From assembly GCA_030549495.1 (NCBI GenBank), contig JAUIRK010001034.1, forward strand, positions 310,001 to 374,000: DNA of 64,000 nt, in the 5' to 3' direction. Both the position numbers and the translations under genes were made by a program. The stretch's first letter is position 1; every line of letters starts with the position of its first letter. Shown here in pieces: positions 23,786 through 36,016 of this stretch. Source of the DNA: Nectonema munidae (lineage: Eukaryota > Nematomorpha > Nectonematoida > Nectonematidae). A model generated the notes under the pieces. That model was given only the letters and a program-made list of their open reading frames with translations. It had not been told where the DNA came from and made no database searches.

Positions 23786-23793
23786 TACACCGA

Positions 23794-25588
23794 CATTTAT
23801 AAATTCTCAACACCAATCAAAATTATATAAAGAAATGAGCCTGTTTGATCCTTTATCACATGCAAAAAGGTGATATTTTAATCTGGTGTAAAAAAAAGTC
23901 CTTCAGACTTGTATGTACTTTGGTTAAAAACATTCAACAATGCCAGATAGCTCATGAAAATCAGAAAAATTGGTCGTTCAAGGTCAATTTTTTTACGCTG
24001 AAAGAATGAATTTTAATGGTTCGCGAAAATATTAGGTTGTTGAAATAATTAAGATCTCTGTCATTCGAAATTCATACATTTCCATAATTTTAGAAATAAT
24101 ATGTTTGTAAGTTTTGCCTCCTTCATCTGACTCCTCAGACAGATCCTAATTCGCTCCCCGCAGAACCCTGGCACATCCTCATATAAGTGAGAAAGTACAA
24201 AATTTTGGGTAGGAAGTTTGCACGTTGTTCAATTTTCCAAAAGTTTTTATAAGGATTTCCTTGATCGATGCTTAACATGCATACTTTTTTCTTGGCATGA
24301 AAGAGATGAAAGGTCACTTAATTTCTAGAAAATGGAAAGATGCTTTTAAAAGAGAATCCATCAATCAGAGATGAAACCTTTGAGTGTAATCTTCGTAGCA
24401 GTCATACTGAAAAATGAATTTGATTAAGTAGAGGAGTAGCTATTTTTAATATTTGCACGTATTGTAGCAGTATATGTCAAAAGAATACTGCTATTTTATA
24501 GCAATAAAAGTTTCATTCAAAATAGATGTGATATCGGCTATAGATAAGGCAAAATAAATCGGAAAATAATTCAAATTTACGCAAAGTCTTATCTCGAAAT
24601 AATAAATCAAATGTGTTGGTAAAGTGCTTTTTTATCAGATGGATTTCTCTCAACAAATTGAATACATTAAGAATTGATATGCTTTCATTGGAATGCCATC
24701 CATACACATGTCCTTTTCGAACACCTTATCTTACTCCTGCATGTATAGTGTTTAAGTTACACAATTTTATTTATTTATCTTCAAGTAGTTATTTCATTTT
24801 TCAAGAACACATAAATATTATACGCATATATTTTTCTCAATCGATTCTTCAAACGTATTTTCGGTACAGAGACTCTACTAGATTCCAAAAATTTATTGTA
24901 AAAGCCAGGGTTATAATTCTTGCTTTTCATAATTTTGTCTCAACTGTGTAAATATTTTTTAAAATTTCTTTGAAACTGTGCAAATGTTTAACACCTCATC
25001 ATTATCTATCTTTTTTGGAAAATTAAATTCTATAAAAAAAAAGTGAACAACATACTTGGAATAAAGTTTGATCAAAAAGAGGTATAAACACGACGTAGTT
25101 CTAAACTGTCAAAATTTAAAAAAAATCTAAGCTCATCTATCCACATGTCTCTATTTGAAATGTCAAGAAACTTACTTGATTATTGTTTGATAGAAGACAA
25201 ATTCTGTGCAATAAATAAAAGTTAGGAGATCAAAAATGTAGGTTCGAAAAGAGTCCAACTCATATGTCAAAACCAATTTTCACATTTTCCAATTTATACA
25301 GCTTTGATTATATCAGATATAAATTACAATGCACTTCTTAATTTTTTGTAATGTAACACTTTTCATTCTTGGGAAATGACATCCATGAAAATTTCGCGCA
25401 CACAAAATTCCAATATGAAAAAAGGAAGCGGTGCACGGTAGTGATCGGTGCTCCCATAAATCAGGAAGAAGTATGTCATTGTTTTCTTGAAGGCTCGCTT
25501 TAGATTCATTCGCCTTTTTTGTGCATATTTGGTCATATGATGAGTTGGTTTTTAGGTTTAGCATTAGGTATAGCTTTAGGGTCTAATC
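23794..25588. other. Gene-free AT-rich stretch
   Basis: Only short frames without recognisable motifs on either strand, and no element ends or repeats that I can pair. Confidence 0.5.
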
Positions 25589-26599
25589 CAGAGGGGCGTA
25601 ACCTGCGAGCTTTAAAGTTTTTAAATGCTGCTTTTTCGAAAAAGTAATCCTTTTAGGCGCATACGTTGAAGTGAAATGCTTTCAAATTCAAATGAAATGT
25701 TTTAAGTTAAAAGTTAAATGTTTTTTTCTTTAGATTCAACTGGAAAATTTATATTTGTAATTATTTTGAATTAAAATATCCGCATTTTTAACTCTATTTT
25801 TATTGGTTATGAAAATGCTGATTTTTTATGGAGATAAGGAAAAATATTGTATTACACATATCTTACAAATAAGAGTTCTAGAAAAAAAATTTCAGAACTT
25901 CAAATTCAACTTATTTAATAAGTTTTTTGCTTCAAACGAAAAATTTGAAAAAAAGCAAATTAGAATGTATTTTTATAAGCGATTTATAAAATTATTTATT
26001 TAAAAAATTGGAAATTATTTTCATTCAACGCTAACACTTCTTTTGATCGCACGTCTTTCTTAAATTTCTTTTCAGGTCTCTTCCTTCTCTCAAACTCATC
26101 TTCAAAAATTTTTATAATGTGTTTATATTATGAAAATTTCCTCTCTATCCCTTTTCAAAAACATAATATTTTTTACCAAATTGTCTTCCTATATTTTTTG
26201 ACTTTCATATATTTTTCTATTCTTTGATTAATTCAGAAATGTGCTATTTAAAATCATGCAAATTGCAAAAATATAGGCAATCACTTTTGTAACATCGTCG
26301 TCTCCCAGAATGAAGTACTAATCATTTGTATTAAAACATGCACATAGCAAACTATGGAATGGAAACCATCGAAGTATACAGGTTGGAAATGATAAACAAG
26401 TTGTCTACCCTCGTTCAACCGTACAGGTTATGATGAGATTATTTCATTTCAAAATGTTTGATCATCTAACAATGATAAAATTTATTTTTGAGAATCTCGA
26501 ATTAAACACACGAGATTTTTAACATCACGAAGTAAGATCGGATGCATGTTCTTTTTGAAGGAGTTGTTAAAGATTACCTATACAGTTTATGCTCAATTA

Positions 26600-28210
26600 T
26601 TGCCTTGAAAATCTTTAGAAATTTTAAATAGATTCATCAGCAACTTTGAATACACATTCTGTAAGATTAATGACAAACATCTGATGTTGGAGAAAAGGCA
26701 TCTTGACAGAAAGAATGTTTTTCCTATGTCAGTTGCTGAAGCCAAAACTAATCTTGTTTCGCATTTTATGATCGATTGGAAAGTGAGGGAACAGGATTAA
26801 GTTTGGAATAACTTTTAAAACGAACACTTGATTATATCTCCATTTTCTTCAGAAAGAAAATTTATTTGTCAATTCAATTCCTAATTATTTTACACCAAAG
26901 TTGCACTTTCTGTTACATTTTCCCAATCAAATATTGAGGTTTTGACCTAGCTAGGAATCATTGGAATTTCCATTTTGAAGCAAAGCATGGATGAATCAAA
27001 AACAAAAAGTGGAAAAAGAAAAATCTATTGCTTTTCTTCATCATGTGCCTATAATAATCTACATTCTACATGTTCATTCAATGATTCAGACTTTCTTCTT
27101 AGTATTAAAGTTGATGGAAAAAAAAATTATTCTTGATCAACTAACACATGCAGATAAAATATATTTCACTGAACTTTTCTGAAATTGAACTTTTTAAATC
27201 TGCACTCATTCATTCAACACAATACAATCAGAACGATGTGATCTTGACAAATCATGATTTGATAGAACCCCCAAATTTTACAATGATTGAAAACATATTT
27301 TTTGTTTATGGAAAACCCTACTAATTTTGTACTGCTTTGCAAGTTATTTTTTTCAGTGAACACATAAATGCTTTTTCTACCAGTAAAACCTCTAACAGAC
27401 GTCTTGTTAATTTCGCAGATTTAGTTTGTGTCACCTCAACTGGTCCATACTTATGGAGGGGGTATATATGTTATACTTTTGAATGTCGGTGATTGTTGGT
27501 TTTAGCCTCCTTCTTCAAGGGATTGGATCAATGCAACAAGTGAATTAATTGAAGATGGAACATGTGTCAAGGAGTTTAAAAACATTTTATATCGCTTCAA
27601 AGTTCTTGCTTACAGAAGCAATTGAAGGTAAAATAAAAAAAGGAGAACATTAAATGAATTTTTTTAGAAAATGAAATTGATGGCCTATCATTGAACATTT
27701 TAAATGATCCGGTTGTAAGGAGCTTAATTTCTGGAAAAATTAGACTTACATGAAAGATCCTGATGTGGGTAGAAAAACTTAGAAAAAATCTTCAAAAAAG
27801 AATATTTATCATGCTGCAACCACTTCAGATAAAAGACCTTACAATATTTCTGAGTCCTATTTAACTCATTTAGAAGTATTTGTTTAAAACATTTTTCAAA
27901 TTAAATATTTGTTTTCAAAGTCTGTTTTGTGTTCAAAGCAGATTAGAGATCAAGCTTCGACAAATTTTGCGGGTTTAAAAGAAACTCAACCTTTAACTAC
28001 TCATTTTAGAGGAATTTTTTTAATGCAAAATACAATTCTTTAATTTTTTAGAATAGTTCTGGATATTTGCCCTCTTCTGTACATATTCCAACTTATTCCA
28101 AAACTATTCAGAATCTTTTAGAAAAGAAAGAAATGTATAAAGAGTTTGATAGGTTTGTGGAAGAAACTGCTTATCATATTTTATCATTTAAAGACGTAAA
28201 AATATAAGCT
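26600..28210 (+). pseudogene. Coding-like relics, family uncertain
   Basis: Short plus-strand pieces look protein-derived: KRHLDRKNVFPMSVAEAKTN near 26695, ENEIDGLSLNILNDP near 27670 (SAM-domain-like) and PSSVHIPTYSKTIQNLLEKK near 28070. They are separated by stops and AT-rich DNA. They may be the front half of a protein belonging to the surrounding hAT or to another element. I cannot name it with confidence. Confidence 0.3.
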
Positions 28211-28707
28211 CTCATTATGAAGTCGGCAGAACTTTAAATATAGTCTGTATCGATGTATTGGATTTAAACAAGGGAAAAATCTTTGGGTAACAACGTTAAT
28301 GTTATTTTAAATTCATTTGAAAAACTTATGTGGATATTCTTTTTAGACACACTTTACTTTGAAATTGGCGCAAAAACTAAGGTTTTTTTCTCTAGCGCTT
28401 AATTAAGATACCAAAAAAGCAACAATTGATAAAAGAACATCGTAATCGCGAAGTTTTGTATGTTCATGGCTTCAAGCATCAGATATCTTTAGTAATGAGT
28501 GAGACAATAACAGAAATATTACAAGTTGACAACCTTTTCCAACTCTTGTAAGATCTTAGAGAAATTTTTTAAGATTCCTCAAGTTTCTAAACTTTATGAA
28601 GGTATGAGGTTTTCAGTTTACATATTTTCAAGATTTTTAATTGCCATGACATATATATACCATTTTTAGTTACTATTTTGCCTTTTTCCAATTATATTGT
28701 TTTTATG

Positions 28708-28882
28708 AAATTCTAATTTATCCTTTTGGAAGTTCTAATTTGTCTTTTTAAAATTATAATGTGTCCATTTGTAAATTCTATTTAAAAAACACGTAATAAA
28801 TTTACATAGAATTGCAAAAGGACAAAATAGATTTGCAAAAAGACAAAGTAGAATTGCAGAAAGACAAAATAGAACTAAAAAA
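28708..28882. repeat. Inverted pair of a 21-base coiled-coil minisatellite
   Basis: The right arm (28808-28882) is made of about 21-base units such as GACAAAGTAGAATTGCAGAAA, which translate as seven-residue units of the type LQKDKVE. The left arm (28708-28780) carries the same units in reverse complement. Together they form a long imperfect hairpin with a loop of about 27 bases. The same unit recurs at 47387-47460. Confidence 0.7.
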
Positions 28883-29169
28883 GTCATACATCCAGAAAAC
28901 AGATTAAAAGTTATATCATAGTGATAAAATATTCATTCTAAAAACACTATACTTTTTTTAAGTCAAGTGGTATCTTTCTTTCCTACAAGAATCAGTTTTT
29001 ATTTACCTTATTTTTTCATGAATTATGTCTTAGTCTTGTTTAACATCTTAAACATATCTTTTCAAAAACAAAACACAAATCTCACAATTCCTTTGAAATT
29101 TTAAAATCGGTTCAAAATGAAGTTAAAAGTATTTGTAAAAAATATACCTTTGAATTCATCGATATCCTT

Positions 29170-29720
29170 CTTTTAGAAAAAGAAAAAGAAAATTCCAGAA
29201 AAAGTCAAGTAGTGAAAACTCGTCAAGTAGTCTCTTGCATGATTCGACTGTTGAAATAATAGACACACTAGAGAATAGAATTGAATCTAGGTTTGCCGAT
29301 TTAAACTTCGGCTTATGGAAGTCTTTTGAAGCGCTAAATCTTGATAAAGAAAATTCTGAACTTAAACAAAGACCTATTCTCAAAGATTTAGTAAGCTCTC
29401 TTTTAAATTACGAACAACTAAGAGCTGAAATTGCGGTTTTTTCGTTCGGTTATACTCAAATTTTGCAAAAGTGTTAGAGAAAGTGGGTCTTCTTGTCAAG
29501 TCTTATAATAAACGAGATATCATTTTGGAAATAACCACTTTATTTTATCTCAAGTAAATAAAATATATCTATCTACCTTATCTCGGCAACAACAGGATAC
29601 TTTAGTTCTATCGTAGAGTGTGCCTTTTCTTCTCTCAATAGAATTGACACCTCTCATCGTAGTAGATCTATGAGATTGTCCCTATAGAGAAGCCCAACTT
29701 ACACTTTTTACGCTTAAAAA
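29170..29720 (+). pseudogene. hAT transposase C-terminal part
   Basis: The open piece 29235-29477 reads STVEIIDTLENRIESRFADL and then ILKDLVSSLLNYEQL, the helical region before the hAT dimerisation domain. In another frame, at 29585-29680, ATTGYFSSIVECAFSSLNRI then HRSRSMRL matches the conserved SA-x-ERSFSAL...LR-x-x-M block. At least two frame changes. A shorter copy of the last 240 bases lies in reverse orientation at 40380-40600. Confidence 0.7.
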
Positions 29721-29755
29721 GCATAGAAAATCATCCATACAAACACTTGTTTTAT

Positions 29756-30508
29756 CAAATAAAAAATAAGAGAAATGATATATATGAAAATTATGAACAC
29801 TTTATTAAGAGAATTTCACAACCGGTTTCGAAGTATTATCTCCTTTGACAAGTGGTAAATTTAATGACTTCTTGGGTGTAGGAGTTGCTGATTAGGCCTT
29901 GTGAGAGGAAAATAATTTACCAAACCGTGAGGCTAGTGAGGAAAAGGAAAATGGAATTATGCGCGTGAGTACTATGACAATATATAAGGATAAACATATT
30001 AATATTATGATATGACGAGCATATAAATATATCTCATATTATACTCATAAATCTGAAATATGAATTTATAAAGAAAAGAAAATTAAGAATACTAAAATTA
30101 GAGATAATATTGAACATAATATCAAAACATAGATGGTATTATACATAAGTTAAAGTTATATCAAAAGAATTCAGAAGGAAAATTATTAATAATAATATTC
30201 AACTATTACTTATGAAGTGAGAATTAATCTCGGCTTTATCAAGCAATTCGTTATTGTCGATGTATCCATAGGTCTAATAAAGAAGGCTTATTTTTTCATT
30301 TAAAATCACATCCCTCATGATAAATTTTATAATGTTTGCTAATTATAATATTCATATTTTTGGCATCATGATAGTGTTGCCTAATTCTTTTGAATAATGG
30401 TCTTTTACTTTCACCTGTGTACATTTAATTGTAATTTTTTTGTTCTCATTACACAAAAGACATTCAATTTTATATACATATAAAGAACTTCGGATTTCGA
30501 AATTACTT
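29756..30508 (-). mobile_element. 5'-truncated Penelope-like element inserted in the hAT
   Basis: A perfect 11-base direct repeat, ACTTGTTTTAT, flanks the segment (29745-29755 and 30509-30519). The uninterrupted hAT sequence at 40069-40673 shows what this site looked like before insertion. On the minus strand the first readable part is YVYKIECLLCNENKK and VKDHYSKELGNTI, fitting a GIY-YIG endonuclease with its Cys pair. The last 100 bases hold a 3'-end hairpin-like word (AAAGGAGATAATACTTCGAA) common at retroelement tails. Reverse transcriptase is absent, consistent with 5' truncation. Confidence 0.75.
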
Positions 30509-30849
30509 ACTTGTTTTATTTAATTTGTGTTATTTTTTACACTTTTTTAATCTGACTTCAGTTTCATCTTCCAAAGCCATGTTCATATTTCCAAAGGGTA
30601 AATCCATCAAAAAAACAATACATTTTTTGGCTCCCCTGAATTTCTCATGCCCCCTCCCCCTTCTGAGGATGAAAGCCGGCTACGTCTCTGTGTGCATTGT
30701 ATTTTGTATTAAATACTAGCCTCACTGAACTTTTTACAGAAGTATAATGGAAGTAAGAATAAAAATTTATATATACATTTTCCCCCTAAATAATAATTAT
30801 TTGTTTCCGAAAAACTTAAGGATTCCTGTTATTTTATTCAATTTAGTAT

Positions 30850-31430
30850 ATATATATATAGTTAATAGGATCAATCCACCTTAAATTACTCTTAATAATA
30901 ACTGCGAGTAAGTTCACCTTATTAACCATTTGAAAAGGTAAAACATTATCTTGGAGATAACTAGCCTTATTTTAAGAAAACCAAACTCTTTTTGATTTAT
31001 AAAAAACGGATAATGCATTGGATTTATTGCAGGTGTGTATATCATTTATAAAAATAATAGAGGACCCAGAACAGGTCATTGGGGAACCCTTATCTATCAC
31101 TGTAAAAGTTTGTTTGCCAAGTAAGATCCAACGAAAGCCAAGACTGTTGAATACCATAAAAACAAAGCTTTATACAGGGTGTCAAATGCTTTTTTCAAAT
31201 CGATGAAAACTGAGAGAACTTCTTTTTTATTATTTATATTATAGACAATGTTATTGATAAAAGATGCGTGTAAGTGTTCTGTATTGTGATTTTTCGAAAG
31301 CTAATTTGAAAATTGAAAAGCAATGAATTCGATTCAAAATAAATAGAAAGTTGCTATAAAGAAATTTTTCCCCAATTTTAGAGAAAGTTGACATGAGATT
31401 TATATGACGATAGTTAGAAATATCGTGCTA
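30850..31430 (-). pseudogene. LINE fragment A: reverse transcriptase core
   Basis: On the minus strand from 31430 downward the pieces read LLFNFQISFRK, NNKKEVLSVFIDLKKAF (motif A with its catalytic Asp), YLANK and PVLGPLLFL (the GxxxGPLLF motif before the active site), then DIHTCNKSNAL. Frame changes separate them. The family is an APE-type LINE, related to fragment B and to the copy at 35713-39635. The 5' end of this fragment abuts the MULE at about 31430. Confidence 0.75.
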
Positions 31431-32775
31431 GAGGCGTAGCTAGCAGATGGCCAGTAACCCACAGTTTGCATTTTGTTCTAATTCTTTGATTTTTCGTTGG
31501 TCTTTTTGTTTTGACTGGAGTCTGTCAAAAGTTTCAGGATAAGAATTTGAAAATAATAAAATGGCTTTCAAGCACATAACTTCGATCAGAAATATGAAAA
31601 AAATGAATTGATGTGGAGAATTTTATTTATGGAAAAAAGATAATTCGCCAAAACTATTGCCTATTGGCGAGGCGAAAAATTCTAGTGGCTGCCGTGCCCG
31701 CATTCACATTCTCAATACAATACGGAAGAGTCCATTTTACTTGCTATAATCGGTGAACACTGTCATCCATCATCTAATGCCGAAAAGAAAGTCGGAAAAT
31801 TCTACATGAAATGAAAAAAGTTGAAAATGCCAGTATTTCAACATCTCCTCGAAAAGTTCTTGGTTCGTCTCTACAGACTCTTGACTAGAAAATAGTTAAT
31901 AGATTGCCTGGTATCGATTATATCTCAAGAAATATCCGAAACTGGAGAAAAAAAGTCCCCTCATACAAGTGCTCCCTAAAGTCGTACTGGGTATACGATC
32001 CCGGTCTATTTGAAGTGTAACCCGATGGTTCATTGTTTTAGCCGAATATTAATTTTTCAACAACAAAAGGTTTAGATGAATTGCAAATAGTATTTATTGG
32101 ATGCGTGATGGAACATTCAAAGTGGCGCTTAAATATTGGTATCAGCCTTTTCATGTTTTAATCAACAATTCTAGCCGTCCCCCTTTGTTCCCAATTTTCC
32201 ACGATAAACGGCAGCAAACATATGAGAATGTGTGCTCGGTTATTATCAATGAAAAGAATCCAGGCCAAAAGATGAACAATGCACTTTTATCTGTCTTTGT
32301 GACTTCGCACATTTACGGATTCTGTCTTTTTCATCTTACGCATCCATGCTCGCTCGCGCAAGATAAGTGACATCGGCGAACGTATTCGGCATAATACCGA
32401 TGATGGCTTCGCACTCAAAATAAAAAGGTTCACTGCATTCGCCCTTTTGCCAATCGTAGATGTTGTTGAAGCCTTCGAGACTCTTTCTGATGACAATGAT
32501 GTGCCTGCTGAGATCATTTCATATTTCGAAATTACGTATATTGGAATAAATCGAGGTAGGTGAGATCAGCGAAGAAGCTCTTCATATTATACCAGATGTA
32601 AGATTTGATATACCTCATTCGGAAAGATGATGTGACAAAAGTTATTACCAATATTTTTGTAATTTTGCATGATTTTAAATAATATGTTCGACATTTAATC
32701 AGATAATAATAATCAAACTAAAATCTGCTTGCAGTTCAACCCACTCAATGCAACTCAATCGTTTGATCATGTGCA
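31431..32775 (+). mobile_element. Mutator-like (MULE) element with FLYWCH finger, decayed
   Basis: Plus-strand pieces give a FLYWCH zinc-finger tail near 31690 (GCRARIHILNTI, then EHCHPSSN), a linker, and the MULE transposase domain: MRDGTFKVALKYWYQPFHVL at 32101, with the catalytic Asp in RDGTF, then DKRQQTYENVC, then DDGFALKIKRFTAFA near 32400 and ALLPIVDVVEAFETLSDD, then PAEIISYFEITYIG near 32500. These are standard blocks of animal FLYWCH/MULE proteins. The second Asp block is damaged. Terminal repeats were not found; the given limits are the points where LINE sequence resumes on either side. Confidence 0.75.
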
Positions 32776-32784
32776 AGTCTGCAT

Positions 32785-33630
32785 TGTGATTTTTTCAAAG
32801 CCGATTTGAACATTGAAAAGCAATCAGTTCGATAAAATAATTAATTAGAAAGTTGATTATTATGTAATTTTCCAGAATTTTTGAAAAAGTTGAAATGAAA
32901 CTTTAGGGCTATTGTTAGAAATATTGAACACATCACCCCTACTTATTTTGAAAACTTGAGAGAAACGAGAGTATTCAAGACACGCATTGAATACTACTAA
33001 CAAGAACTTCATTATACGACCTAATTTAATTCCATACAAATCAGCAGAGTCTATAGATTCTATAGCTATTTGCAAGTCATTCATCGAGAACTTGTTAAAA
33101 AAGAAGAGAGGTGTAGTGGGGCAGTTAGATGTAAAATCGGAAAAAGTATCACAAGTAACGCTGGAAGAATTATAACAATCTAATTGCGAGATAAATAGAT
33201 TAGATATCGTATAAGGATTATTCATATAAGACGCATGCTGTTTTAATACAACTTTTCTATTGTTTTCTGGTTTCACTAAACTGCTCAAACTTTTCCAGAT
33301 ATCTTTCATCTTTGTCTGTTGACAGACAAATTTTATAGATAAGCTTTCTTGGCAGACCCAACTTTATTTTTGATTGCATTCCTTAACGATAAAAAATAAT
33401 GTTTAAGAGAACTAGAGCCAGGGTGTTTCATTTTAACGTGTATTTTGTCTCGTTTACTCATAAGTAGAAGAATATGTTCATAATCCTTGGATTCTTAGCT
33501 TTGTACGTTTTTTGACATAAATGTCTTATTATCAACAATTTCGCTTTCGAGTTTTTATTTAGTTTTAGAAAAAAAACTTCTGGATTATGATGGTTGGAGT
33601 TAAGAAATTTTTTCTTCAAGACTAGTAATA
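32785..33630 (-). pseudogene. LINE fragment B: linker and start of reverse transcriptase
   Basis: The minus-strand open piece 32860-33309 reads DIWKSLSSLVKPENNRKVVL, FSMNDLQIAIESIDSADLYG, then FLLVVFNACLEYSRFSQVFK. This is the usual run from the endonuclease-RT linker to the first RT blocks (the counterpart of NYRPIS follows at FNISNNSPKVSF). It continues in other frames to a GFEKNHNADLHM-like block at about 32790. Upstream, to about 33630, linker-like sequence is visible. The last 145 bases are homologous to 31285-31430 of fragment A, so these are two copies of one family. Confidence 0.75.
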
Positions 33631-33849
33631 ATATTCCTCACATAACTTGAATTAGAAACAATCTTGCCATTTAAATTTAAGGACAATAATATGGGAAATG
33701 ATGTGACATAGTATTGTATATTGTACAGGCAAAATGTGTATTTGAAAAAAGTGGAACAAAAAATTGTCTAATAGAGTTTCGCTACTAGGTCAAGGGTATT
33801 TAGTAATTGCCGATTTTTAAGAGTTAGAAAATAAAACTATATCAAACTA

Positions 33850-35180
33850 TTATAGAGAAAATAACTGGCGCACCTGAAGGAGGTGAAGATAGTGATTATG
33901 AAGAGATTGATGAAGAAAATTTTGATGAAGATATTTCCGTGGAAGTGGCTGAAGAATTAGATGAAGAATATGATGAAAAGCGAGTAAAATATAAGAGCAA
34001 ACTTTGTTTCCTGCACATCATCTGAGAGAGATTGATTAAAAAGTTAATTAAATTTGCATCCTTTTCTTTTATCATGTGATGAATTTAGATTATACACATA
34101 TGTTTTGATGATATGATTGGTTTGTTATTACAAGAAACTAACAAATATGCAAAACGAGTTAAAAATGACCCTTTGTTCAACATAGATAAAAAAAAGATAT
34201 GTTCAAGTTTTTAGGATTAATACTTCTTTCTTGTTACAATATTAGAAGTTCAGAAAAAGATTATTGGTCTAAGGCTTCTCAACCAGAATGCAAACCCTTT
34301 GCAGAAACAATGTCTCGAAAAAATTTTCAAAAAAATTGGCGTTACCTGATAACCAAAACTTAGATGCTTCAAAAATGGCAAAGGTAAAACCTTTACATAA
34401 TTTATTAAATTAAAAGATGATTAAGTTTGCTGTTTTGCAAGAAAATTTGTCAATTGACGAATCAATGGTGCCATACTTTGGAAGGCACTCATGCAAACCT
34501 TTAGATCAACTGGACCACTTGAAGGAAAAATTAATAACGAAATCGAACCTTTGAGTAGTAGAGTTGTAAACTCTTTACTAAAGGTGTGTGAAACTCCTTC
34601 TAATCATCATATTTTTATGGTTAGCTTTTTTAGTTCATATGATTTAATGAAATCTTTAAAAGACAAATATCTTAGAGTTATGGGAAGTGTTCGACAAAAT
34701 AGACCAAATAAATGTCCAAGATTATACACAAAAGAAGTAAAAAACACGAAAGGGCTTATTTGATTTTAGAACAGATGAAGTTATGGAACTTGTCAAATGG
34801 AATGGTGATGCGGTAGTTACACTTTGTACAGCATTGAAGAAGTTTTGCCTCTTGGAAAAAATACAAGGTCCCTTTTCCTCATATTGCAAACTCTTACGAT
34901 ACTGGAATGGGTCGTGTAGATAGTATATAGATAGAGCGCTTGCTACTTTTCGTCCGAAGATATTTAGTAAAAAATTGTATTGGACTTTGATAATATAATC
35001 AATACTATTAATATTTATATTGCCTATACTTGGAAATTTTACTCTCTTATACATTCTACAAATATAACGCTAAAAGAATTTAGAATAGTTCTTGTAAGCT
35101 CTTTTTTAAATTGTGAACACTCAATAAATGCTGAATCAAGATCTGGGTTCCTTAGAATTAGAGCGAATGAGAAAAGATAA
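33850..35180 (+). pseudogene. piggyBac transposase relic
   Basis: An acidic N-terminal stretch (about 33880-34000, many Glu and Asp) precedes DDMIGLLLQETNKYAKRV. Further blocks are ENLSIDESMVPYFGRHSCK near 34440, with the catalytic Asp in DESM, and HHIFMVSFFSSYDLMKSLKD near 34605, matching the NFFTSYDLL block. Then come GSVRQNRPNKCPR and GMGRVDS near 34905, which holds a further catalytic Asp, and a final open piece to 35180 with LKEFRIVLVSSFL. This order is diagnostic for piggyBac. Stops and frame changes are frequent. TTAA-flanked terminal repeats were not identified. Confidence 0.85.
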
Positions 35181-36016
35181 TGTTAATCATTTCTATAACT
35201 TCTAGAAAATGTGTGTTTGCCAAAAAAAGTTCTTGAATTCAATGTTTTATTGTTTTCAAACTATCATGAATAAAATTTTGATGTCCTTAAAATCCAATAT
35301 CCTACATATGTAGACGTGTATAAAAATATTATAAATATATTTTTTTCAATTTATTTTCAGATATTTGTTTTAAAAATTTTTAATTTTTAAACGAAATTTT
35401 AACTTGTTAAAATTTTCCTTTCATGTTCCGGGTTAAAGAAAAATTAATGTATATACATACATGCTAAAAATATTTTCCGTCCTCCGAGGGGTATATAGGA
35501 CTATCCGACATGCGAGGGTATACAGATTTTTTGATTCCAGTTTACGTTTTAATTATCGTATACTTTTAGCATGATAAAATATATGTCAATTTTTTAATGC
35601 CTATTTTCGTTCGTTTAACTGAAAATACTTTTTTGTCTTGAATCTAATTCCATTTTTCATGTGCTAATTCCATTTTTCATAATTTTTTAATTTTTCAAGA
35701 GCGGAAATGAATTAAATACCTATCTCCATTATCGCTATACAAGAGACCCGTCTATCTAAAAATACTATAGATAATTTTAACATAGAAAATTATTTTTTTC
35801 ATTGACAAAATTGATTTTTTTCACTTCACACTCTGGTTTACCTTTTTTCATTGGAAATTCTTTGGTAAGTTCATTCATGAGAATAACTTTACTCCTAAAA
35901 CTTTTCAAATATATTCTGTCGAAATATCTGAGCGCAAAGAAAACGCAACTATACACAATATCTATTGACCCTTCAAAAATAACAACATGGAATTTTTGAT
36001 TACATATTTCCATTTA

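Larger units (their letters stand above)
25589..30690 (+). mobile_element. hAT relic with CAGAG...GCGTAGCC-type end; left limit uncertain
   Basis: The right end is well placed: in reverse complement it reads CAGAGACGTAGCCGGCTTTC from 30690, the same end as the short copy at 40069-40673. A possible left end, CAGAGGGGCGTAACCTGCG, begins at 25589. Its 8-base flank (GTCTAATC) does not match the right flank (TGTGCATT), so the pairing is tentative. Inside are weak coding relics (about 26600-28200), a hAT C-terminal domain (29170-29720) and a Penelope-like insertion (29756-30508). Confidence 0.45.
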
